Shown here in pieces: positions 1 to 12,549 of a stretch of 64,000 nt of DNA. The notes under the pieces are model-generated. The model saw nothing but the letters and a program-made list of their open reading frames with translations. It ran no database searches and had not been told where the DNA came from. Made by a program: the position numbers and the translations under genes. Source of the DNA: Paralithodes platypus (taxonomy: Eukaryota; Arthropoda; Malacostraca; Decapoda; Lithodidae); NCBI GenBank assembly GCA_032716605.1, contig CM064572.1:40643653-40707652 (forward strand), in the 5' to 3' direction. Numbering within the stretch: the first letter of the stretch is position 1; every line of letters begins with the position of its first letter.

Positions 1-1180
1 AAGTCGCTACTTAGTTCTGCATCTATAGTTTATGTTATAATTCATCAGCCCTCATTTCGGCCATTATCTGTCACTACTTCGTTATGTGTCTTGATTTTAT
101 TTACAGTAGTTTTTTAATTTATTCAAACTTACTGCCTGTATAGCTAATGTTCTGCTATATTTATTCAAACTTACTGCCTGTACAGCTAATGTTCTGCTAT
201 ATTTATTCAAACTTACTGCCTGTACAGCTAATGTTCTTCTATATTTATTCAAACTTACTGCCTGTATAGCTAATGTTCTGCTATATTTATTCAAACTTAC
301 TGCCTGTATAGCTAATGTTCTTCTATATTTATTCAAACTTACTGCCTGTATAGCTAATGTTCTGCTATATTTATTCACTACACGTTTTGTGAGTTTGAGT
401 TCCTCATTAACTGCGATTCTAGCTCATTTACGATTATAATTATTGTTTGTGTATCGTGTGAGAGATTATTCACCAGTATTCTTTTATAGTTAAATCGCAA
501 ATTTAATTATCGTATCAACAAGAGTAAAATGAACTTCATTATTATCTTTTGATCCTGATTTAACGTTGCACTTAATCATATATTTATTCAGACTGACCGC
601 AGTAACTTTGACCTTAACCTTGGGCGGCAGCTTTACCGCCTACCTTGGCTGGCGACCTATTTGTATTTCGAGCCACGTTTACCTGTGCGTACCTGAGTAG
701 ATGATCTCAGTTGCCCACATTTGTTATTTAATATTCCTTTCGGTGTACACTTGACCTGTATATAATTGTCATCATATATTATGTTTTATCTTGTATAACT
801 TGTATTTTTCATATTTGATGCTCTGTAAGTGACACATTTATTCACGAAGCAGTAAAATTTAGTAAACTCTCCCCAAGTCACCTTTGATTTAACATTGGAC
901 TCATACTCAATAGTTGAGATCCGGATGTGCCATGTCCCTGTATAAATGTTTATGTAATAAAACTAGTGTAATTACTCTGTGTGTTTATTGTGTTTAGAGA
1001 GTGATTGAGTAAACTAGAAATATCAGTCACACGACTCCTGTCGGAGACCCTGCTCACCCAGTTACATAAACCCAGCCTGAGTTTATTCTAGATTTGTTAA
1101 ATTTAGTCAATAATAAGAATATTAACATTAGAAAATTACTCAGCTATTCATATAAGCTTTTATTTCATTTCCGTTTAGGT
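1..1180. other. AT-rich stretch, possible LTR remnant, no gene seen
   Basis: Apart from the 42-bp minisatellite at 119-370 I find no open frame here. A TATAAA at 941-946 and an AATAAA at 956-961 lie in a stretch (about 600-1060) that reads like the end of an LTR or a 3' UTR. The two signals are too close together to be the promoter and poly(A) site of one LTR. No partner copy exists in the window, so the LTR idea is untested. Confidence 0.25.
119..370. repeat. 42-bp minisatellite, six copies
   Basis: Six contiguous 42-bp units start at 119, 161, 203, 245, 287 and 329, each beginning TTATTCAAACTTACTGCC. They differ only at two sites (TATAGC/TACAGC and TTCTGC/TTCTTC). Because 42 is a multiple of 3, the reverse strand stays open and gives a 14-residue periodic peptide. 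I read this as a by-product of the period rather than a protein. Confidence 0.95.
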
Positions 1181-1212
1181 CTGAAGATGGTTTATGCTTA
1201 AACCGAAACGTT
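1181..1212 (+). other. hammerhead-like motif, possible end of a Penelope-like element
   Basis: CTGAAGA at 1181-1187 fits the hammerhead core CUGANGA. It is followed by T, a perfect 6-bp hairpin (GGTTTA at 1189-1194, loop TGCT, TAAACC at 1199-1204) and then GAAAC at 1205-1209. This is the order core, stem II, GAAA of a hammerhead ribozyme, with one extra T before stem II. Penelope-like elements are known to carry hammerhead motifs. No reverse transcriptase or GIY-YIG domain is visible nearby, so this would be a truncated copy. Stems I and III cannot be assigned with confidence. Confidence 0.35.
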
Positions 1213-1302
1213 ACCAAAATAAAGATGTTCATACCAGCGCTGGTGTTGATTTTGATCATCCGACTCCGATTCCCGCAACAAGAGAGTATTGCTTCTATCT
1301 CT

Positions 1303-1368
1303 CTCTATATATATATATACCGGTATATATACATATACTGTATATAAATATATATATATATATAAATA

Positions 1369-1454
<86 letters not shown>

Positions 1455-1456
1455 CC

Positions 1457-1520
<64 letters not shown>
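1303..1520. repeat. (TA)n microsatellite with TACCGGTA palindromes
   Basis: About 220 bp of nearly pure TA, interrupted by TACCGGTA (near 1318 and 1453) and by CTGTA steps. The whole tract is close to self-complementary. Frames read through it as I/Y repeats and are not genes. Confidence 0.95.
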
Positions 1521-1523
<3 letters not shown>

Positions 1524-1966
1524 GGTGTCCCAGGAGGAAAGGGCATAACTTTGGGAATTGATAGCCTAAAATGTTCAATAGGAAATATTCCAAATCTCGA
1601 CCGGTATATAGTTATTGCATGTTGAAAATTGTATTTCCTTCAGTAATTCCCCATAAGACTGGCCTAGCTGTCCTAGTGCCTACCACACCTCCATCTGTCT
1701 TCAATTATTCGACCATGTTATTATTAGGATACTATAATTCTGTAAGTTGCAAAATGATTATAGACATATTAGCTCAGTTTGGACCAGCTGGGAACTATTT
1801 GACATGGAAGAGTCCATTACAGTGATGCGGGGGAGGACACTAAATTAAACCTTCAATATCTTTTTAATGGTTGAAATTTGGACTTTTTGTTATGGAACAT
1901 TTTATACTTAGAATACCTTGTTGTATCATTTCCCAAAGTTATGTCCTTTCCTGCTGGGACACCCTG
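1521..1966. mobile_element. 446-bp TIR element (MITE), TA target
   Basis: The element begins CAGGGTGTCCCAGGAGGAAA (1521) and ends with the inverted copy, ...GCTGGGACACCCTG (1966). The two 37-bp terminal inverted repeats (1521-1557 and 1930-1966) differ at only two positions. It sits between TATATA and TATATA, consistent with a TA target duplication as used by Tc1/mariner-type elements. No transposase is encoded; the 84-codon frame at 1571-1825 has no recognisable content. It is a non-autonomous element inserted in a (TA)n tract. Confidence 0.85.
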
Positions 1967-2333
1967 TATATATATTTTATATATAATATAAATAGAGCAG
2001 ACTATATAGTATGTAAATAAATAAATGGGGTGCCTATGACTTGATGGCGCGTAGCTGTATTACGGCATTAAATTTATTTCACTTTTGCAAACAGTAGACC
2101 ATTTTATACAACTTTGGAAAGGCGTCAAGCAATTAAAGTGATAAACAATATCTCCATTATTCATATGCCTCCAATAGACCCTTGTAAACTAGTAAAATCG
2201 TCTAGTTATTGCCATAACATATATACTTAAAGTAAATATTACTACTCATAATAAATACAATCAAAGTAAGCGTCATAGAAACAAACTTAAAACTGACTTG
2301 ATGTACACGATATTATATCCAATTATTTAAGGG
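1967..2333. other. AT-rich spacer, nothing recognised
   Basis: No ORF, repeat unit or known motif was recognised in this stretch. Confidence 0.5.
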
Positions 2334-2712
2334 AGCCCACCTCCCTTGTTTTCTCTTTCTCTCCCTCTCTCTTTGGCTTTAACGATTCGGCCCCATTCAG
2401 CCTACTGTTTTAAGACGTTTACCCTCATCCAGGTGTCAATATTTTCCTGGCGAGCGGTAGCGAGCCAGCATATATATATTTTTGTTTTAACAGCAAGCTA
2501 AATTTGTACATTTTTCGATAGAACAATTTCTACGGCGAAGCCGGATTTCTCCATACAATGCTGGCTCGCTATCGCTCGCCAGGACGAAATCCATACCTGG
2601 ATTGGGATAAGCATCATAAAACAATTGGCTGAATGGGGCCGAATGGATACAAGCCAGGGAAAGAGAGAAAAAGATATAAAGATAAAAAAAGCCGGGGGAC
2701 CCACCTTAAGAC
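2334..2712. repeat. fold-back copy of dispersed repeat F1
   Basis: Two imperfect inverted arms, roughly 2334-2474 and 2556-2712, face each other across an 80-bp spacer. Landmarks in the arms are GGCCCCATTCAGCC and CCTGGCGAGCGGTAGCGAGCC on the left, and GGCTCGCTATCGCTCGCCAGG and GGCTGAATGGGGCCGAA on the right. The spacer includes AAATTTGTACATTTTTCG. The same sequence recurs singly at about 12960-13235, 39110-39413 and 43700-44010, so this is a head-to-head member of a dispersed family (called F1 here). Confidence 0.75.
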
Positions 2713-2749
2713 CACGCCAGGAATGTATTCCTGAGAGACGCATACTTAC

Positions 2750-3007
2750 ATGGAATACACAGACAATCTGGGCCCTGAGATGTAATCCGACTTTAATGTA
2801 GTGCGAGGCAGTGGCAATGATTCCGGGGCTCCCGCCTCCTCAGACTTATTGGAACATAATATGTCTGAAGGAGTTAATATAAAAATGAGTGGCAGTACTG
2901 AGTAGAAACACGGAAAGAGAAAGAAAGAGAGAGAGAGAGAGCGAGAGACCCAAAAATTCCCATACTGTGAGGCTTCATATCAAGGCTTCACATGCAACAA
3001 AAGAAGA
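2750..3007. other. spacer with a short (GA)n tract
   Basis: Mixed sequence ending in a (GA)n run near 2922-2945. Nothing else was recognised. Confidence 0.5.
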
Positions 3008-3029
3008 CGTGTGGGAGTGGTGGGAATAG

Positions 3030-3365
3030 GAGGAGCCCCCGGGAATATATGGGAATCGGGGATAATAGGAATAGGAAATAACCCAAAATCGGGAATATAT
3101 AGGAATCGGGACTATTAGGCATCGGAAAAAAACCAAAATCGGGAATATATGGAAAACACATAATGGATATCGGAAATTAGCCAAAATCGGGAATAATAGG
3201 AATCGGAAAGAAGCCAAAATACGGAATATATGAGAATCGGGAATAATAGAAATCGCAATCATATGGGAATAGAGCATGTGTAGGCATTAGGATTAAATGG
3301 GAATTGAGAATATATGGGAAGCAGGAATAAAATATAATCGGGAATGGAGAGATTGGGGAGATAAG
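3030..3365. repeat. degenerate 17-bp repeat, left flank of the satellite
   Basis: Diverged units of the form GGGAATATATGGGAATC, a 17-mer, are recognisable from about 3040 to 3365, with many substitutions and length changes. They are relatives of the homogeneous array that starts at 4042 and represent its decayed edge or an older amplification. Confidence 0.75.
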
Positions 3366-3926
<561 letters not shown>

Positions 3927-4041
3927 TTATGTGAGTGAAAGAACCAAAGGCAAAAGACAAACGACAAAAGAGACAAAACTAAGTGATGAATATGAAGTGG
4001 TAATCAAAAATATATGATGGGAATCAAGATTATGGGAATCA

Positions 4042-7000
4042 AGAATATATGGTTATCAGGAATATATGGTTATCAGGAATATATGGTTATCAGGAATATA
4101 TGGTTATCAGGAATATATGGTTATCAGGAATATATGGTTATCAGGAATATATGGTTATCAGGAATATATGGTTATCAGGAATATATGGTTATCAGGAATA
4201 TATGGTTATCAGGAATATATGGTTATCAGGAATATATGGTTATCAAGAATATATGGTTATCAGGAATATATGGTTATCAGGAATATATGGTTATCAGGAA
4301 TATATGGTTATCAGGAATATATGGTTATCAGGAATATATGGTTATCAGGAATATATGGTTATCAGGAATATATGGTTATCAGGAATATATGGTTATCAGG
4401 AATATATGGTTATCAGGAATATATGGTTATCAGGAATATATGGTTATCAGGAATATATGGTTATCAGGAATATATGGTTATCAGGAATATATGGTTATCA
4501 GGAATATATGGTTATCAGGAATATATGGTTATCAGGAATATATGGTTATCAGGAATATATGGTTATCAGGAATATATGGTTATCAGGAATATATGGTTAT
4601 CAGGAATATATGGTTATCAGGAATATATGGTTATCAGGAATATATGGTTATCAGGAATATATGGTTATCAGGAATATATGGTTATCAGGAATATATGGTT
4701 ATCAGGAATATATGGTTATCAGGAATATATGGTTATCAGGAATATATGGTTATCAGAAATATGGTTATCAGGATATATGGTTATCAGGAATATATGGTTA
4801 TCAGGAATATATGGTTATCAGGAATATATGGTTATCAGGAATATATGGTTATCAGGAATATATGGTTATCAGGAATATATGGTTATCAGGAATATATGGT
4901 TATCAGGAATATATGGTTATCAGGAATATATGGTTATCAGGAATATATGGTTATCAGGAATATATGGTTATCAGGAATATATGGTTATCAGGAATATATG
5001 GTTATCAGGAATATATGGTTATCAGGAATATATGGTTATCAGGAATATATGGTTATCAGGAATATATGGTTATCAGGATATATGGTTATCAGGAATATAT
5101 GGTTATCAGGAATATATGGTTATCAGGAATATATGGTTATCAGGAATATATGGTTATCAGGAATATATGGTTATCAGGAATATATGGTTATCAGGAATAT
5201 ATGGTTATCAGGAATATATGGTTATCAGGAATATATGGTTATCAGGAATATATGGTTATCAGGAATATATGGTTATCAGGAATATATGGTTATCAGGAAT
5301 ATATGGTTATCAGACATATATGGTTATCAGGAATATATGGTTATCAGGAATATATGGTTATCAGGAATATATGGTTATCAGGAATATATGGTTATCAGGA
5401 ATATATGGTTATCAGGAATATGGTTATCAGGAATATATGGTTATCAGGAATATATGGTTATCAGGAATATATGGTTATCAGGAATATATGGTTATCAGGA
5501 ATATATGGTTATCAGGAATATATGGTTATCAGGAATATATGGTTATCAGGAATATATGGTTATCAGGAATATATGGTTATCAGGAATATATGGTTATCAG
5601 GAATATATGGTTATCAGGAATATATGGTTATCAGGAATATATGGTTATCAGGAATATATGGTTATCAGGAATATATGGTTATCAGGAATATATGGTTATC
5701 AGGAATATATGGTTATCAGCGATATATGGTTATCAGGAATATATGGTTATCAGGAATATATGGTTATCAGGAATATATGGTTATCAGGAATATATGGTTA
5801 TCAGGAATATATGGTTATCAGGAATATATGGTTATCAGGAATATATGGTTATCAGGAATATATGGTTATCAGGAATATATGGTTATCAGGAATATATGGT
5901 TATCAGGAATATATGGTTATCAGGAATATATGGTTATCAGGAATATATGGTTATCAGGAATATGGTTATCAGGAATATATGGTTATCAGGAATATATGGT
6001 TATCAGGAATATATGGTTATCAGGAATATATGGTTATCAGGAATATATGGTTATCAGGAATATATGGTTATCAGGAATATATGGTTATCAGGAATATATG
6101 GTTATCAGGAATATATGGTTATCAGGAATATATGGTTATCAGGAATATGGTTATCAGGAATATATGGTTATCAGGAATATATGGTTATCAGGAATATATG
6201 GTTATCAGGAATATATGGTTATCAGGAATATATGGTTATCAGGAATATATGGTTATCAGGAATATATGGTTATCAGGAATATATGGTTATCAGGAATATA
6301 TGGTTATCAGGAATATATGGTTATCAGGAATATATGGTTATCAGGAATATATGGTTATCAGGAATATATGGTTATCAGGAATATATGGTTATCAGGAATA
6401 TATGGTTATCAGGAATATATGGTTATCAGGAATATATGGTTATCAGGAATATATGGTTATCAGGAATATATGGTTATCAGGAATATATGGTTATCAGGAA
6501 TATATGGTTATCAGGAATATATGGTTATCAGGAATATATGGTTATCAGGAATATATGGTTATCAGGAATATATGGTTATCAGGAATATATGGTTATCAGG
6601 GATATATGGTTATCAGGAATATATGGTTATCAGGAATATATGGTTATCAGGAATATATGGTTATCAGGAATATATGGTTATCAGGAATATATGGTTATCA
6701 GGAATATATGGTTATCAGGAATATATGGTTATCAGGAATATATGGTTATCAGGAATATATGGTTATCAGGATATATGGTTATCAGGAATATATGGTTATC
6801 AGGAATATATGGTTATCAGGAATATATGGTTATCAGGAATATATGGTTATCAGGAATATATGGTTATCAGGAATATATGGTTATCAGGAATATATGGTTA
6901 TCAGGAATATATGGTTATCAGGAATATATGGTTATCAGGAATATATGGTTATCAGGAATATATGGTTATCAGGAATATATGGTTATCAGGAATATATGGA

Positions 7001-10000
7001 TAACAGGAATATATGGTTATCAGGAATATATGGTTATCAGGAATATATGGTTATCAGGAATATATGGTTATCAGGAATATATGGTTATCAGGAATATATG
7101 GTTATCAGGAATATATGGTTATCAGGAATATATGGTTATCAGGAATATATGGTTATCAGGAATATATGGTTATCAGGAATATATGGTTATCAGGAATATA
7201 TGGTTATCAGGAATATATGGTTATCAGGAATATATGGTTATCAGGAATATATGGTTATCAGGAATATATGGTTATCAGGAATATATGGTTATCAGGAATA
7301 TATGGTTATCAGGAATATATGGTTATCAGGAATATATGGTTATCAGGAATATATGGTTATCAGGAATATATGGTTATCAGGAATATATGGTTATCAGGAA
7401 TATATGGTTATCAGGAATATATGGTTATCAGGAATATATGGTTATCAGGAATATATGGTTATCAGGAATATATGGTTATCAGGAATATATGGTTATCAGG
7501 AATATATGGTTATCAGGAATATATGGTTATCAGGAATATATGGTTATCAGGATATATGGTTATCAGGAATATATGGTTATCAGGAATATATGGTTATCAG
7601 GAATATATGGTTATCAGGAATATATGGTTATCAGGAATATATGGTTATCAGGAATATATGGTTATCAGGAATATATGGTTATCAGGAATATATGGTTATC
7701 AGGAATATATGGTTATCAGGAATATATGGTTATCAGGAATATATGGTTATCAGGAATATATGGTTATCAGGAATATATGGTTATCAGGAATATGGTTATC
7801 AGGAATATATGGTTATCAGGAATATATGGTTATCAGGAATATATGGTTATCAGGAATATATGGTTATCAGGAATATATGGTTATCAGGAATATATGGTTA
7901 TCAGGAATATATGGTTATCAGGAATATATGGTTATCAGGAATATATGGTTATCAGGAATATATGGTTATCAGGATATATGGTTATCAGGAATATATGGTT
8001 ATCAGGAATATATGGTTATCAGGAATATATGGTTATCAGGAATATATGGTTATCAGGAATATATGGTTATCAGGAATATATGGTTATCAGGAATATATGG
8101 TTATCAGGAATATATGGTTATCAGGAATATATGGTTATCAGGAATATATGGTTATCAGGAATATATGGTTATCAGGAATATATGGTTATCAGGAATATAT
8201 GGTTATCAGGAATATATGGTTATCAGGAATATATGGTTATCAGGAATATATGGTTATCAGGAATATATGGTTATCAGGAATATATGGTTATCAGGAATAT
8301 ATGGTTATCAGGAATATATGGTTATCAGGAATATATGGTTATCAGGAATATATGGTTATCAGGAATATATGGTTATCAGGAATATATGGTTATCAGGAAT
8401 ATATGGTTATCAGGAATATATGGTTATCAGGAATATGGTTACCAGGAATATATGGTTATCAGGAATATATGGTTATCAGGAATATATGGTTATCAGGAAT
8501 ATATGGTTATCAGGAATATATGGTTATCAGGAATATATGGTTATCAGGAATATATGGTTATCAGGAATATATGGTTATCAGGAATATATGGTTATCAGGA
8601 ATATATGGTTATCAGGATATATGGTTATCAGGAATATATGGTTATCAGGAATATATGGTTATCAGGAATATATGGTTATCAGGAATATATGGTTATCAGG
8701 AATATATGGTTATCAGGAATATATGGTTATCAGGAATATATGGTTATCAGGAATATATGGTTATCAGGAATATATGGTTATCAGGAATATATGGTTATCA
8801 GGAATATATGGTTATCAGGAATATATGGTTATCAGGAATATATGGTTATCAGGAATATATGGTTATCAGGAATATATGGTTATCAGGAATATATGGTTAT
8901 CAGGAATATATGGTTATCAGGAATATATGGTTATCAGGAATATATGGTTATCAGGAATATATGGTTATCAGGAATATATGGTTATCAGGAATATATGGTT
9001 ATCAGGAATATATGGTTATCAGGAATATATGGTTATCAGGAATATATGGTTATCAGGAATATATGGTTATCAGGAATATATGGTTATCAGTAATATATGG
9101 TTATCAGGAATATGGTTATCAGGAATATATGGTTATCAGGAATATATGGTTATCAGGAATATATGGTTATCAGGAATATATGGTTATCAGGAATATATGG
9201 TTATCAGGAATATATGGTTATCAAGAATATATGGTTATCAGGAATATATGGTTATCAGGAATATATGGTTATCAGGAATATATGGTTATCAGGAATATAT
9301 GGTTATCAAGAATATATGGTTATCAGGAATATATGGTTATCAGGAATATATGGTTATCAGGAATATATGGTTATCAGGAATATATGGTTATCAAGAATAT
9401 ATGGTTATCAGGAATATATGGTTATCAGGAATATATGGTTATCAGGAATATATGGTTATCAGGAATATATGGTTATCAGGAATATATGGTTATCAGGAAT
9501 ATATGGTTATCAGGAATATATGGTTATCAGGAATATATGGTTATCAGGAATATATGGTTATCAGGAATATATGGTTATCAGGAATATATGGTTATCAAGG
9601 AATATATGGTTATCAGGAATATATGGTTATCAGGAATATATGGTTATCAGGAATATATGGTTATCAGGAATATATGGTTATCAGGAATATATGGTTATCA
9701 GGAATATATGGTTATCAGGAATATATGGTTATCAGGAATATATGGTTATCAGCATTATAGGGTTATCAGAATATATGGTTATCAGGAATATATGGTTATC
9801 AGGAATATATGGTTATCAGGAATATATGGTTATCAGGAATATATGGTTATCAGGAATATATGGTTATCAGGAATATATGGTTATCAGGAATATATGGTTA
9901 TCAGGAATATATGGTTATCAGGAATATATGGTTATCAGGAATATATGGTTATCAGGAATATATGGTTATCAGGAATATATGGTTATCAGGAATATATGGT

Positions 10001-10090
10001 TATCAGGAATATATGGTTATCAGGAATATATGGTTATCAGGAATATATGGTTATCAGGAATATATGGTTATCAAGAATATATGGTTATCA
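4042..10090. repeat. 6-kb satellite of a 17-bp unit, about 355 copies
   Basis: The unit GGAATATATGGTTATCA repeats head to tail for about 6.05 kb with very few changes. Length variants are rare. 15-bp units (loss of AT) begin near 4756, 5415, 5957, 6142, 7787, 8430 and 9107; 16-bp units (loss of A) begin near 4771, 5076, 6769, 7550, 7972 and 8615. Scattered substitutions include CAAGAATAT units, mostly after 9200. Since 17 is not a multiple of 3 and the unit has no stop in any forward frame, all three forward frames are open for kilobases. The reverse strand contains TGATAA in every unit and is closed. No start context, splice pattern or codon bias suggests a protein. Confidence 0.98.
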
Positions 10091-10870
10091 GGAATATATG
10101 GGAATCGAAAATATATGGAAATCGGGAATATGTACGAATCAGGAATATATGGGAATCGGGAATATATGGGAATCAGGAATATATGGGGAATATATGGTTA
10201 TCAGGATATATGATAATCGGGAATAAGTGGGAATCGTGAATATATGGGAATACACAAGAATCGGGAATGTATGGACATGAGGAGCATACGAGAATTGGGA
10301 ATATATAAGAATTGGGAATATGTGGGAATCGGGACCATGAAAATCGAGAGTACATGGGAATTGGATATATTAATTATACAGTGTATACTGTATAATTTTA
10401 TGGATATCGAAAATATATGGAAATCGAGACTATATGGGATTTGGGATATATATTGGAATCAGGAATATATAAGATTTGGGAATATATGGAAATTGAGACT
10501 ATATGGGGTTTGAGAATATATGGGAATTGGGAATATATATGAATTGGGTATATACGGAATTGGATATATATGGGAATCGGGAATATATGGGAATCAGGAT
10601 TATGTGGGAATCGGGAATATATGGAAATCGAGACTATATAGGAATTGGGAATATATGGGAATCGGGAATATTTAAGAATTGGGAATATATGGAATCGGTA
10701 ATATATGGGAATCGGGACTATGTGGAAATCGATACTACATGGGATTTGGAAATATATGGGAATCGGGAGTATATGGGAATCGGAAATATATAGGAATAGG
10801 AAATACATGGAAAACGAGACTATAGGAACTGGGAATATGTGGGAATCGATAATAAAATTGAATTGGGACT
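10091..10870. repeat. degenerate 17-bp repeat, right flank of the satellite
   Basis: Units shift abruptly from ...ATGGTTATCA to ...ATGGGAATCG-type sequence and become progressively more diverged out to about 10870. The repeat resembles the left flank at 3030-3365 more than the core. Small frames in this stretch are repeat artefacts. Confidence 0.9.
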
Positions 10871-11190
10871 GGATAATAAATAAACCATGAAAATCAACAC
10901 TGCGTTACGAAAAAAAGTGAAATTCAATGAATAAATCACATCTACCATTGTAAACTTTGACTCCTATTCAGTAACTCCGAAACAGGGGCATTTTATCAAT
11001 CATAATTGTACATTTAAGTGGAGAATTGTATTATTATTGCTCTTGTTCTTTGTTTTCTTTCTTGTCTTTTCCTTTCTTAATTTAATGTTCGTGCCTTCCC
11101 TTTACTTCCATCAAGCATATATGTAAAAATACCTATACATTATAATACATATACATTGAAAAAGCTATAAAAGAAAGAATTACTAGACAG
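10871..11190. other. AT-rich spacer, nothing recognised
   Basis: No gene, repeat family or signal was identified. Confidence 0.5.
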
Positions 11191-11404
11191 TTAACCCCTT
11201 CTGTACCTAGACGTCCTTTTTACTTTAGTTTGGCTGCTATTAGACGATTTTATTTAGCTTAGGAAGGACGTCTACTAATTTAAAAGCTACAGACTATTTT
11301 AAATAATCCTTTTAGCTACCATATATCCTTCCTAAGCTACATAAAATTGTCTAAATGTAGCTTAAATCAAATGCAAAGGGCGTCACCGGTACTGAAGGGG
11401 TTAA
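11191..11404. mobile_element. piggyBac-like MITE flanked by TTAA
   Basis: TTAA at 11191-11194 is followed by CCCCTTCTGTACC, and the other end reads GGTACTGAAGGGG followed by TTAA at 11401-11404. The TIRs begin CCCC after a TTAA target duplication, the signature of piggyBac-type insertion. The 206-bp interior has further inverted segments (CTTAGGAAGGACG near 11258 and TCCTTCCTAAGC near 11325) and no coding capacity. A second copy lies at 12550-12915. Confidence 0.8.
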
Positions 11405-12549
11405 TATAAAACCCACTATAAATAATGAATGTACTGTATATAGTACGCAAGGAAACCATGAAGTGATGAGACCTTTTGAATGACCTCGGGAACTTTATGG
11501 AGACGAACAACTTGCTGGATGTCTTGGGGTCACCGGCTATCTGAGCTTTTAGCTGATGAAGGCTTAAGGTTGTAGCGAGATGTATGTGTTGGGTGTAGCT
11601 ATAAATAGGTCCAGGGCATCGGGAGGCATAGGTCTTAACTCAAGGTGTTTTCCTTTTTGGAAACCCCCATCATTCGCCTCTTTATTTTGGCGATTTAAAA
11701 AAGTTTTCAATCAATTACTGTGCCAAGACTCACGAGGAGTTCCAGTAATTGAAAGACATACTCAACTTCAACCACGACTGTTTTGAGCAAATGTCTAGAT
11801 AGTGGCAGCAGGACTTTCCCTGTACCATCAAGGAGTGGCAGAAAGGTTCCCCAGGAGTCAACCAGGTGAAGGAGCTAGAGGAACATGCCACCATCCGAAG
11901 ATGTAGGACCAGCAGCCCCAGCCCGACGCCCCACTCGGACTTCTTCAATCCGCATAATGACCCTTCCTCTCCCTTTCTCCAGCTGCCAGCAGTAGCCGAA
12001 AGTCGTCACGGCAAATTGAGCTTCCCCACCTCCACCCAATAAATCTTTCATAAACACCCATAGTGTCAAGCCATGCCACATGGTAATGCCTATGGGTTCC
12101 CCCACCTTGGATGAGTGGACTTGGTTCGGCCAGACGGTAAGAAGAAAGAAAGCCGCCTACTAGCATCACACCTGACCGAGCATCTGTCCAGAGGCTACCT
12201 GGCCGCTGTCTGTTAATCCCGTTGTTGACCTCTGGATTCCCCCACATGGCCACAACTACCACCAAACAACATTTGTCCAGGAGTTACAAGGAAGCCACAT
12301 TGTGTTCCAACTCTGAGTAACTGATTGTTGTCTTGATTTTTGTATATAAACCCTTGTATGATACTGTATATCTGTGCATTATTGATATGTCTATGTTCAT
12401 GTGTATGACTATTGTGTAATAAACTACATCTCGTGTCCTATGTTTTGCTTTGCTTCCCCACCTAAATAGCTTATATAGTATTGGCACTTCAATATCATCA
12501 TCAAATTATTTAAAGGTACAAAGGGTAAGCCATTCACCTGACGATCATA
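11405..12549. other. unassigned stretch with TATA and poly(A) signals
   Basis: No frame in this stretch is long enough or familiar enough to call. TATATAAA at 12343-12350 and AATAAA at 12418-12423 are about 75 bp apart, which would suit the U3-R part of an LTR or a compact transcript end. The sequence upstream (11750-12280) is less AT-rich and gives only broken frames. It could be a decayed retroelement or an unrecognised exon. Confidence 0.25.

Noticed and set aside
97..378. 93-codon minus-strand frame
   Set aside because: A direct translation of a 42-bp minisatellite whose period is a multiple of three.
1194..1625. I/Y-rich frames over the (TA)n tract, also at 3565-3976
   Set aside because: Translations of a dinucleotide repeat, equally open on both strands.
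4042..10090. CRISPR array
   Set aside because: Repeats are contiguous with no unique spacers, there are no cas genes, and the DNA is animal.
4014..10239. Giant proteins (up to about 2070 codons) across the 17-mer array
   Set aside because: All three forward frames are open because of the repeat arithmetic. There is no codon bias, domain or frame conservation across indels.
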